Shown: positions 1 through 9,356 of the stretch, piece by piece
Layout: each line of letters starts with the position of its first letter
How positions within the stretch are numbered: the first letter of the stretch is position 1
Program-made: the position numbers and the translations under genes
DNA from: Tetrahymena elliotti 4EA
Taxonomy: Eukaryota; Ciliophora; Oligohymenophorea; Hymenostomatida; Tetrahymenidae
DNA length: 15,633 bases
Direction: 5' to 3'
Assembly (NCBI GenBank): GCA_000231825.2
Contig: JH720309.1
Coordinates: forward strand, 1,201,053 to 1,216,685
Notes under the pieces: generated by a model
The model's database searches: none
Seen by the model: only the letters and a program-made list of their open reading frames with translations
What the model was told of the DNA's origin: nothing

Positions 1-31
1 TTCTTTTTTTAATAAAATTTTTAAATAAAAG

Positions 32-2560
32 TGAAAACAATATAGGATTAGATGGTACAAAAGCATTAAGCGAAGACTTAACTAATTGTTAAAATCTCAC
101 TTTTCTAAATCTAAACATGGTGTAATTTTATTATTCTATAAATTTAAAAATTGTATGATGATTAAAATATTTGTTTTATCTCTATATATTAATTGATTCT
201 ATGCATTTAATTATTAACTTAATCATTGATGATAAAATGAATTTTAAAATCAATAAACATTTAAGAAAGATTATTATAATAAAAGGTAAAATAATATAAG
301 TACTGTACTGCTGGTGCAAAATTTATTGGTTCAAGTTTTAAAAAGCTTAAAAAATTAACCTACTTAGAAATCGGGTTACTGTAATTATTTTATTATATCT
401 GTAAAGTTATTTAATATACATAGTGAAAGTTTGCTTGTTTGACTATATAACGAAATCTAGAATTTTATTTACTTTTTTAATTAATTAACAAAAGTAATAA
501 TAATATTGGCACTTAAGGTGCTGAGAGTCTTATGTAAGGGTTGCAAAATTGTATTTTGGTTTCATCTTTAATATTAGACTTTAGGTGAAATATAAAACTA
601 ATTTTCAAATGTTAAAAATATTTATTTTCAACGAATAAATAAATTAAATAGTGAAAATCATATTGGTGATGAAGGTGCTAATGCTGTCTTTTTAGCTTTA
701 TAATAATTTAAAAATATCTAAACATTAGAATTACAGCTCATGTAAATTAAAATTAATTCACTTCTTATGATATCTTGTTTGCTTATTTGTTAAAATTATG
801 CAATTTTATATCTTACACCTTTTATTTAAATAGCTAAAACAAAATAGGTGATAGAGGAATATCTGCTATTGGAAATTTTCTGAGCTAATGTTCACAAATT
901 ACATCTTTAACCTTAGTTTTATCGTAATTAAAGTATGATCAATAAGATCTTCATTTTTCAATTAATGCTGTTATCTAAATTAAAATCTTGAAAAAGTCAA
1001 AACAAAATCTCATAAGAAGGTGCTCATTAAATTGGAATTGGCTTAAGCAATTGTAAACACCTTACAATTTTAGAACTATTTTTAGGGTAAGTTGTTTCTA
1101 TTTTTTCTATTTCTTTTCAATAGATATCTTATTTTTTATTTTTAATAAAATGATTTTCTATTTTTATTTTCATTAACATTCTTCTTATTCCTTCTTTACT
1201 ATTTCAAAATAACTGATCCAAATTTATTTATTTTTTAACAAAGCAACAATTTAATTAATAAATTTGGAGCTAAAAGTATTGCTTAAGGTATAAGCCATTT
1301 CACTCTTGTTAAAGATATGTTAGTTGTCTTATTGTAAATCAACATTATAATTTATTTTTTAAATTGATTTAGAAATATTTTAAAACTATTTTGTTAAATA
1401 TTGAAGCAAAAATTAGATAGGCGATTAAGGTGCTCTCTATGGGTTAAAGCTTGAGCAAATGTCTTAGCCTAAAAAATCTAGAATTGTTTTTAGGGTGATT
1501 AATTGATTGATTAAATTATTTATTTTTTAGGACAAAGATTGTAAGTATGTAAAAAATTTTTGATTTTAAAAAAGCTCAAATAAAATTGGGAAGAGAGGAG
1601 TATAATCTGTTGCTGCTATTTTTGAAAATTTAAATTCATTACAAAATTTGGTTTTCAACTTTTAGTAAAAAATTTATTTTAAATGAAAAATAAATGTAAG
1701 TTATAATTAAAATTAAAAGAAATAATGATATCTGTGATTAAGGAGTATCTTCAATTGGCCTAGGTTTAGCTAAATCTTAGAATCTTACTAATATTCATTT
1801 AGTTATAGGGTAAATTACATTTTATTTTAATAATATTTATCATATTTATTATTTTAATAATTGATTAATATTGTAATTCACTTTTAAAATTTTATGAGAA
1901 AGTGCAAATGAATATGGTGATTAAGGGATATTAGAATTAGTGTAGGGATTAAACCAATGTAGAAAGCTTTAAAAATTAAATTTACTTACCAAGTAAATTT
2001 TTTGTTTTTTTAAAAATATTATTTTGGTTTATTTATTTGATTTGTAAAATGGTTATTTTAATGATAAAAAATAATACTTTAATGGCAAAAACTTAAGAAT
2101 TTTTATTTTATAAAATAAATAAATAAAGTTAAAACAATATCACAAATGAAGGTTAATTTAAATTTGATTAGCTTTTATCTTAGTTGCCTAATTTGCTGAC
2201 ATAGAATTAATTTTTTTGTAAAAATTATTTGTTGTTTTTTTACTCATATTTTATCAAAAACTAGTAAATTTCAGAATCTTTTTAGTTCAGAAGAAATGAT
2301 AAATTGCAGAAATATTAAATGTGTTTCCCTCCGTTTTAGGTAAAAATATAAAAAAAATTATTTCTTCAATGGAAAATTAAAATTTGAACAAATAAATATT
2401 TAATTTTATCTTAAAGAGTTAAAAAATTATTGTTAGAAATAATATATTTTATAAAATTAGATCTGTAACTTCAGTAAATGATGCTTTTATTTTTTCAAAG
2501 TTGAAGCAAAGAGCATCTAAGATTAAAAGATTAATCAAATTAGAAACTATATTTGAATGA
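32..2560 (+). pseudogene. Leucine-rich-repeat protein gene, 3' part, with three frame-broken exons
   Basis: LRR protein of the ribonuclease-inhibitor style; repeats carry the signature N-x-I-G-D-x-G-A followed by L-x-x-C-x-x-L-x-x-L-x-L. Inferred exons: 32-121, 286-380, 495-584, 652-741, 834-923, 997-1086, 1244-1333, 1407-1494, 1575-1664, 1720-1809, 1903-1992, 2129-2217, 2265-2339 and the terminal exon 2461-2560, ending at TGA 2558-2560. The 5' end lies left of the window. Nine exons are exactly 90 nt (30 codons, one repeat), start after AG with one leftover base and end with two bases before GTAA or GTGA (phase 2). Exon 2 is 95 nt (5-nt duplication), exon 8 is 88 nt and exon 12 is 89 nt, and each changes frame inside the repeat; exon 13 is 75 nt, in frame. 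The terminal exon is basic and resembles other LRR tails. LRRs usually bind proteins; no specific role is visible. Sequencing error or exon skipping could keep it functional, so pseudogene status is an inference. Confidence 0.62.
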
Positions 2561-2910
2561 TTATCTTAAAATATGAAATATTCTATTAATTATTCAATTA
2601 AAATCTACTTCTTCATAAAGAGCTCTTGCAATAAAAATACTTGACTTGATTAATGTTAAAAGTCAACAAAATTTAAACTTTGAATATCAAACGTAGCTAT
2701 TTGTTTGGTTGTTTGTTTGTCTATTGACATAATTTAATTGTTTTTTGATGTTCTGTGTTATTAAAATTGGATAAATCCTCTTTCAAATTTTTTTTATTTT
2801 AGCTTTGTATTATCATTTAAATTTTTTAAGAAAAGAAGATTGTTTATTTTTTATTTTGAAATAAATAATTTTATTGTTCATTCTTTTTTCTGCTTTGAAA
2901 AACAAAATAT

Positions 2911-3240
2911 TTGTGAATATAAAAAAAAGAGATCTTTGATTAATTTTAATAATTTTTAAAAATTTTAATTTAATTGTGAGTAGAAAAAAAGAAATCTTTT
3001 AATTTTTTTAAAATATTATTCATTAAGTTGTGAGCTGAAAAAAAATAAATCTTTAATCAATTTTCACTTTTAAAAAAATAATTTCATCATTTTAATAAAA
3101 TTTGAGTTTTCAAAAAATAGATCTTTTGTCAACTTTAATAATCTTTAAAAATAATTTCATAATTTAAATTAAATTCTGAATCTAAATTAATAAATAAATT
3201 TTTTATGTATTTTAATCGTTTTAAAAAATTAAGTTCTTAA
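2911..3240. repeat. Degenerate tandem repeat, about 4-5 units of 54-73 bp
   Basis: Units begin near 2911, 2974, 3028, 3101 and 3174. Each opens with a variant of TTGTGAG, followed by an A-run, then (in the first four) A-ATCTTT, then a T/A-rich stretch with TTTTTAAAA and often ATTTCAT. Unit lengths are about 63, 54, 73 and 73 bp. The last unit is the most diverged. The pattern is visible by eye but the copies differ by many substitutions and indels, so this is an old minisatellite-like array with no coding sense. Confidence 0.5.
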
Positions 3241-3303
3241 TTAAAAAAAATGTTGAAATTAAATTTTTGTTTTTTTAAATTGAAAGATGTTTGTTTGATT
3301 TAT

Positions 3304-3425
3304 AAAGAGGTGGTTGCTATGCTTGACTCATCCAATTTTAAAATAGCAATTTTATGCTGCAAAATAAGATTTCTTCTTAAAAATGCCATTCATACTTTAA
3401 CAAGGACACTCCTCTCTTACCTCCC
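3304..3425. other. GC-richer island of unknown nature
   Basis: This stretch is clearly richer in G and C than the AT-rich DNA around it. It contains a short inverted repeat, TTGCTAT (3314-3320) with ATAGCAA (about 3342-3348), and a second small one, TAAGA/TCTTA, near 3365-3379. A plus-strand frame starting at ATG 3250 stays open until TGA 3442-3444 (64 codons), and one minus-strand frame is also open through it. Neither peptide is recognisable, and chance open frames are common when TGA is the only stop. It could be a structured RNA gene, an unrecognised exon or a relic. No tRNA, snRNA or box C/D pattern was recognised. Confidence 0.3.
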
Positions 3426-3790
3426 AAAATTTAATTCTTAGTGAACAATAAAATAAATTTCATTTGCAATAATTATGAAGTCTTGAAATTTTTAAGTCAA
3501 ATAAAACAAAAAAAGACATTAAAATTAAAAATTTGTCCATATTTATTGTTTTTTATTTGTTTGTGATTTAAATTCCGCAAAGAAAATAGAAGAAACTGAC
3601 AATAAATGATTGAAAATAGAAATTAGCGAATAATTGAATATTAAATGAATAAAATTTTGAATTTTGAAAAGTGATTAAGCGAAATCAAATAAGATTGTTT
3701 GTTTGATTGTTTGATAGATAAATAAATAACTTTATTTGAAGATTAAAATCTAAGGAGAAGATTTATAAAGTAGTGAATAAAGGTTTAAAT

Positions 3791-6438
3791 ATGGAATAGT
3801 ATTAAAGTAGGATTGACATTTCTGAGTATAAATAGCCATAATAATAGCAATCTGTAGCTTATGAATTTCCCATAGGCAAGGAGGGTAAAAAAAGGGAATT
3901 TATTGCAGGAAGTCCATAGAAGCAAGATGAAAATGATTTAGGTGAACCATCGCCTGTTTATTTAAAAAATGGAACTAGGACTGATAGAAAATGCAGAGAT
4001 TTTATTTGTTTGGTTATATTTCTGTTCTTTATTTTCTATTATGGATTGGTGTTTTTTGAGATGCTCTTACCTGATTTTTAATTTGAGAGAATATCTGTGC
4101 CATATGATCCTGATCGTAAACAAATAAAATGACTAAAAATGCATTAAAATCCTCTAAATCAAATAATTTAAAAATAAAATAGATAGACCATGTGGGCATA
4201 AAGAATATAAAGAACATAAGTATTTATTTTTTGCCACTCCAGATTCAGATTATCTATATAGAACTGTTTGCGTTAAGGAATGTCCTAAGCATTTGCCATA
4301 AGATTTGATTGGATACAGTTTAGATTGCTTACCAAATTCAGTAATTCCTAAATGTGAATACAACCCATCAAAAGACCCAAATTTGCAATTTCTCATTTAC
4401 GAAACAACAGAATGTAATTTAGAAAATAAAAATAAAGTTGATTAAATGGATTTTAAATGATAAATAGATTACAATAGCATTTGTTTACCTGTAGATAAGC
4501 ATTTTTTTGAAGAAATTAGTCCAGCCCTTTCAATTAATAGAGTTTATGCTGAAGTAGGAAATATCATAAAGCTATTGCATATTATTTTATTAGCTGCTTT
4601 CTTAAGCTTTGTATTTGGGTAAAAACATATTATTAATAAATATATTCAATGAATTCAATTTTTATATATTCTGCTTAGATTAATCTTCTTTGGATTTTTG
4701 GGCTAATGTGGTGATTTGTTGACTTGGGTTTTCATTTTTAGTTTTGTATTGTTTATGGCTCTACTTGGAAGTGTTTTATTTTTAAGAGGACATGGATCTC
4801 ATATTCCGTAATTCATTCAAACATGCAAATACAATTGTGTTAATATTTTATTATAAAATAGCATCATAGAAAATACAGATAGTTAAGATGAATTAATTTA
4901 TATCAAGAAAAGAATCAGTGAACTTAGAAACTTTTCACCTTACTTCTATATGGCTGCTTTTGCAAGTTGGATTTCTAGCTTTGTTATCCTTGGTTTAGTT
5001 ATTTACTATCATAGGAAGATCAAAATAATTGCTTCACAGTTAAAAGTAAATCTTTGTTTATTTTTAGAATAGAAAATAAATATTAACTAAATTGTTTTTT
5101 ACTTAGATATCAGCTCATTTCATTCTCTAGAATTAGTTAATTCTTATTGTGCCATTTGTTTTATTTATAATTCTATTGAGTTTCTTTATATTCTGGGTCT
5201 ACCTAAACATGTAAGATTTTGTTTGATCAACTAAAAAATAGAAATAATTATGTCAGCAATTTGAATGAAATAACATTATAAAATTAATAGATAAATTGTA
5301 GGAACGGGAGTTGTTCATTCAACTTAAAATAGAATGCCATTTGATTAATTCGAAATTAATAAAGGATAAATACTCAAGCTGTTAATAAATTTAATATTTA
5401 TTTTGATTTTTAGAGGATTTTTAGTTGGTTGTAGTGATTTCTTGATCACTTCTGCTTGTAGCATATGGTATTATAAAAAGGAAAAAGACAATATAAATAC
5501 ATTAAAGTAAATATTATTTTGTTTAAGTTTAATTTTAAATAAGACATAATTAATTAAAGGGTTAGCTTAGAAAGATTATTCAAATATCATCTTGGGTCAA
5601 TTGTTTTTTTAGGCACCATAAACACTTTGTTGGATTACCCAATCAGAATATCCAATTTATTATGTGTAATATTTTGCAATTTTAAGTGTAATGAGAGTAA
5701 TGTTTTATAATTTTATAGGATTACTTAACCAATATCAAAAGAAAAGATAGAAACGATTGCTCTTATTATGTAGCCTCAATAACCCTTTGTGGTTGTTTGT
5801 GCTTTGATAAATTCTTCAGATACATGAATAGATATGCTTTAATCTTTATCTCTCTTGCTGGTGACAGCTATTATGATTCCTCAAAGCAGTCTTATTATCT
5901 CTTAAAAAGACATAATAGAAGATTTAAGCTTGTTCGTAATTTAGGAGGCACCTTTTTTACTATTTCTAAATTATTTTTAGCCTTACTAAGTTCCTTAATT
6001 TGCTATTTTGTTGTTATTTCAATTCCTTAATATTACTAAAAAGTTTCAGACCTACTCTCTCCAACATTAGTAATTTATTTCACTTTTCTAATCTTCATTA
6101 TTTTAAGAGGGTTTTGAAAAATATCATTTTCCACTTATTTTTAATTTATTACAAAATATTTTAAAAATAAAAGATAGACTTTTATATTTTAGAAATATTA
6201 AAGCCTTCTCTTAATAATTATTTTAATTTTTGGTAAATAAAAATAGGCATTCTTCATATTATCTTATACAACTGCATCATTTTTTATAGACGTTTATTCA
6301 GAAACATCAACATCTCTTATTTTGATCTCTTACATAGACGAAGAAGTGGAGAAATACCACTATGGAAAAGAAGATGTATATAATTGCCCTCACATTATTA
6401 GAGGTTATTTAAATAGCATCAGAAATGCTAGATTTTGA
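3791..6438 (+). CDS. Choline transporter-like protein (CTL/SLC44 family), ten exons
   Basis: Multi-pass membrane protein of the CTL/SLC44 (DUF580) family, whose studied members carry choline or related solutes across membranes; the substrate here is not determined. Exons: 3791-4115, 4183-4413, 4468-4618, 4679-4807, 4862-5045, 5107-5210, 5291-5506, 5560-5665, 5719-6069, 6247-6438; frames join throughout, giving 662 aa, close to animal CTL1. The start is the first in-frame ATG, after a purine-rich leader. A Q-rich cytosolic N-terminus precedes R-K-C-R-D and TM1 (about residues 69-91). A Cys-containing extracellular loop follows (P-C-G, T-V-C-V-K-E-C-P), then several hydrophobic segments. Family hallmarks are the F-K-Y-H-L-G-S-I segment in exon 8 and, in exon 9, the Cys-rich C-G-C-L-C-F-D-K-F stretch with R-Y-A-L-I-F-I-S-L-A-G. 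The last junction (6069/6247) was chosen because it gives 11 residues between the conserved Pro and the A-x-x-F motif, as I recall for human CTL1. It converges on RAE1. Confidence 0.9.
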
Positions 6439-6836
6439 AATCAATAAAATAAATTGCAACAACAAAATAGTTAACTGGCAAGAATTAAATTAATTAATTA
6501 CTTTCAATCTATTATTATTTATATTATATTTTTCCTGTTTTCCTTAACTATTGTTTTTTCATCTAGATGCCAGCAATTTTTAATTAAAAATTGACTATTT
6601 ATTTTCTATAATGAATCCAAAAAAATCTAATTTGAATACTTTAACTTTTATTTTATTTATTTTAAAAGAAGATTAAAAAAAACTATTTTCTTTTTGAATG
6701 AGATATTAAGAATTTTAATAAGAGAAGGTACAATAAAAACAAATGAACAAAAATTTTAAAAATACGTATGAATATTTATTTGTAAAGATTATTTTTATTA
6801 ATTAGCTAATATGGATGGGATTGATCAAAATATAGA
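6439..6836. other. Convergent intergenic region between SLC44 and RAE1
   Basis: About 400 bp between the stop codons of two convergent genes; it should hold both 3' UTRs and polyadenylation regions. No exon is recognisable. The one notable element is a perfect 20-bp AT palindrome at 6574-6593, listed separately. Confidence 0.6.
6574..6593. repeat. Perfect 20-bp palindrome, CAATTTTTAATTAAAAATTG
   Basis: The sequence equals its own reverse complement over 20 bases. It lies near the middle of the interval between two convergent genes. It could act in transcript 3'-end formation from either side, but in DNA this AT-rich it may be chance. Confidence 0.5.
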
Positions 6837-8468
6837 TCATTATTTTTTAAATCTTAATTCATCATCATTTATAATGTGAACACAAATTCTTGGTTTATCA
6901 AAAGAGTTGGATTATTCGTAACCCATGTGCCAGTCGTATCCAAGAGAATATGCTAAGAATTGTCCAGTTGAAGATACATTACAAGCACTAATTGGTTATT
7001 TGTTAAAAGCTAATGATTTAATCTTATTTTTTTGTTCGAAATCCCAGAAATACATATTACCATCAGAACCGCAAGTCAATAAAAATTAATCTTGACGAGG
7101 GTTAAAGCAAATAGAATTTACAGGATACAAAATTTGGTTGACAACATTGTTCTATTTTTCTTCATTTTTATGACATTTGAAGGTCATGATGTTATCGATC
7201 TTATATCCAGCTAAGTTATTTTAGGCTTAAAGAGTTAATTTACCAAGGTTGGCTCTTCCGTCAATAGAACCAAGACCAAAACCGTTTCCTTTGCACATTA
7301 TTTTGATGGTATTTATCTAGCTTCCCTTACCTAAAGGAGAGTCTTAGTAATTAATTTAATTAGGATTTAGATTTTAGATATTTTATTGCAAATTTATAAA
7401 AGTTATCTATTCTCCCTACAAACCTAAGGCTAATATTGGGAACAAGCAATCAGCTGCAAAAATTTTAGCCTTTAATTATATCTTAGCTAAGGGATTATTA
7501 GGATTTTACTCAGACCAGAAGCAAACAGTTGCATCAAAAGAACAAGTAATAACAGCTCCATTCAACTATTAGACATAGAAAATAGATCTAATACCTGCTT
7601 AGTGTTAACCTATTTATTAAAAAAATATTTCAAAATTAATAAACAAAATTTAATTAAATAAATAAAATAATTATTCATAAGTATCTCTTATTTATCAATA
7701 CATTCACTCATACATTCATTCTTTTGCAGATTTTCAAACAAAAACACAATATATTCAAATTATTCCATGTGCTTCTTTAATATTTTCAAATTAATATAGC
7801 GAAATAGTAAAGTTCATACTTTTTATCTAATTTGATCATTAAGGATTTATTTGGTCATTTTAACTTTATATATAAATTTTTAGTTGAGTGTCTTTAAATT
7901 CAAAATCTACTACATGAAATAAAAATATTTTATGATTTAAATTAAGATGCTTGATTGATATTTAATAATGCTTAAAATGGATTTTAAATGTCTAAGTTTC
8001 CTGCTGGATTTTACTAAATTGATAATTTAATGACTGCTTTGTGATGAGATTTTGAATGAGAATAGTTGATGATGATGATAATAAAGATGCTTATAATTAA
8101 AAGAATGAGGTTTTTAAATTACCTATTTTTGCATTTTATCCATTGCTTAAATTAAAGACGACTACGGAATTATCTCCACAACCTGCATAGATAACCTACC
8201 CGTCAGCTCTCCAGGCAATGCAAGTAATAGGTTCGTTATATTGCAACATACTAACTTATTAGAATTATCCAACTATTTAGTTGAAATTTTGTTAGACTGC
8301 GATTTGATAAATGTGAATCTTGCCATCCCAGGTTGAACAAGCAAACATTTAGGGATTTTGAGGATGGAACTAAATGTCAGATACAGTGTCTTGAGGCAAG
8401 TGCTAGGGATTATTGATTTAGATGTCTTGTAAAGAGGCATCTTACTATTAATGCTAAGGCTAGTTCAT
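6837..8468 (-). CDS. RAE1: mRNA export factor RAE1/Gle2, WD40 protein, two exons
   Basis: Orthologue of RAE1 (Gle2), a WD40 beta-propeller that binds the GLEBS motif of Nup98-type nucleoporins at the nuclear pore and takes part in mRNA export; in animals it also has mitotic roles. The coding sequence is complement(join(6837..7609, 8123..8468)), 372 aa against about 368 in human. ATG is at 8468-8466, followed by a Q-rich start that lacks the long N-terminal extension of some WD proteins; TGA is at 6839-6837. The 513-nt intron has GTAATT at the donor and TAG at the acceptor and splits a Gly codon. WD blades visible: about residues 25-56 (S-T-W-D-G-K-I), 76-107 (G-C-G-D-N-S-V) and 117-150 (Q-H-Q-A-G then S-F-D-A-T-V-C-F-W). 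The RAE1 signatures are G-F-G-L-G-S-I-D-G-R followed by F-K-C-H-K, then G-S-D-G-N-M-Y-F-W and the closing blade Q-P-I-S-A-C ... Y-D-W-H-M-G-Y-E. It is intact. Confidence 0.93.
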
Positions 8469-9356
8469 TGTATGTATATTTGTTTGTATGGATAAATTAA
8501 TGTTATTTGCTCTCTAATATTTATTTTTGTTATATTTTATTAATAAATAAATAGTTTCTTTGCTTTTTTAACAAATCAAGATATTATTTTAATATTGTTT
8601 GCTCTTTATCTCAAACAGATTTTAATGCGCTCAAAAAAAGCAAAAAATAATTAATCAAATAGATGCAAATATTTATTTATTTATCTTCCCTTTGATATTT
8701 GTATTACATACACTCCAAATTATTCATTAATTTGATAGTAAATTATCTTTTTATATTTACTTTCCAAAAATTTGATTCCTTTTTAGCTAATAAATTGATA
8801 TAGATACTTCTGAATATCCAAATAAATTAAATCTTCTTTTTTTCATTTAATTTTCATTCTAATACTTAGTAGAATATCTTTTGTGGTAGATCATAGTATA
8901 TTTTATATTAAAGGAGACATCCATTCATTAAAATGTATCTCCTTTTGTTGTTATTTATCTGTCTGTCTCTAACAAATTTTTTTTATTTTTGAATGAAATG
9001 ATATTTTCATTTATATTAACCTCAATTTCGATAATTTCACATCTATTAAAATTATTTCTACAAAAAAATTTATATTAATTTTAGAATATTGAAGATTTAC
9101 AATAAATTGAATAATATATTAAAATATTTATTTGGATAAACTAAGGTACTTAATAATAACCCCCATTTTTAATATCATTTATTTTATGCAATAAATAATT
9201 TCATAATTAATTGAGTGATTTATTAAATCTAATATTTATGGTGTTTCAAATGAATCATATTTACCACAATACGATATTATAAAAAAATACTTAATATTTA
9301 TAAAAGATTGTGATTCATTAATAATTTTTGTAAAAGTTTTGAAAATAATAATTGTA
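8469..9356. other. Divergent intergenic region between RAE1 and LRR gene 2
   Basis: About 890 bp of AT-rich sequence that should contain the promoters of RAE1 (minus) and LRR gene 2 (plus). Nothing coding is recognisable. A hairpin-forming inverted repeat at 8910-8945 is listed separately. Confidence 0.55.
8910..8945. repeat. Imperfect inverted repeat able to form a hairpin
   Basis: AAAGGAGA (8910-8917) pairs perfectly with TCTCCTTT (8938-8945). The adjoining CAT (8918-8920) pairs with ATG (8933-8935) after a two-base bulge, leaving a 12-base loop. It is GC-richer than its surroundings and is followed by T-rich sequence. No RNA family is recognised. Confidence 0.4.

Larger units (their letters stand above)
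2561..3790. other. Gene-free spacer between LRR gene 1 and the SLC44 gene
   Basis: No convincing exon is visible. The stretch holds TTTG-rich low-complexity runs near 2699-2725 and 3700-3715, a degenerate tandem repeat (2911-3240) and a GC-richer island (about 3304-3425), both listed separately. The promoter and 5' UTR of the downstream SLC44 gene should lie in the last few hundred bases, but no specific element can be named. Confidence 0.6.

Noticed and set aside
3250..3444. 63-64 codon plus-strand ORF as a gene
   Set aside because: No recognisable domain, and open frames of this size arise by chance when TGA is the only stop. The underlying GC-richer island is reported instead.
4029..4217. 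Minus-strand 62-codon ORF
   Set aside because: It lies antisense to the SLC44 first exon, first intron and second exon, which have strong family support; it is a shadow.
5797..6030. Plus-strand 77-codon ORF as a separate gene
   Set aside because: It is part of exon 9 of the SLC44 gene, cut by TAA/TAG codons that encode glutamine here and by the standard start rule.
7610..8122. Box C/D snoRNA inside the RAE1 intron (GTGATGA and ATGATGA strings near 8040-8080)
   Set aside because: They are on the plus strand, opposite to the host gene, and no CTGA box D follows at a suitable distance; none was found on the minus strand either.
8933..8992. Tiny ORF starting M-Y-L-L-L-L-L, signal-peptide-like
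   Set aside because: Only 19 codons before TGA, no continuing exon found, and its start overlaps a hairpin arm; hydrophobic T-rich peptides are expected by chance.
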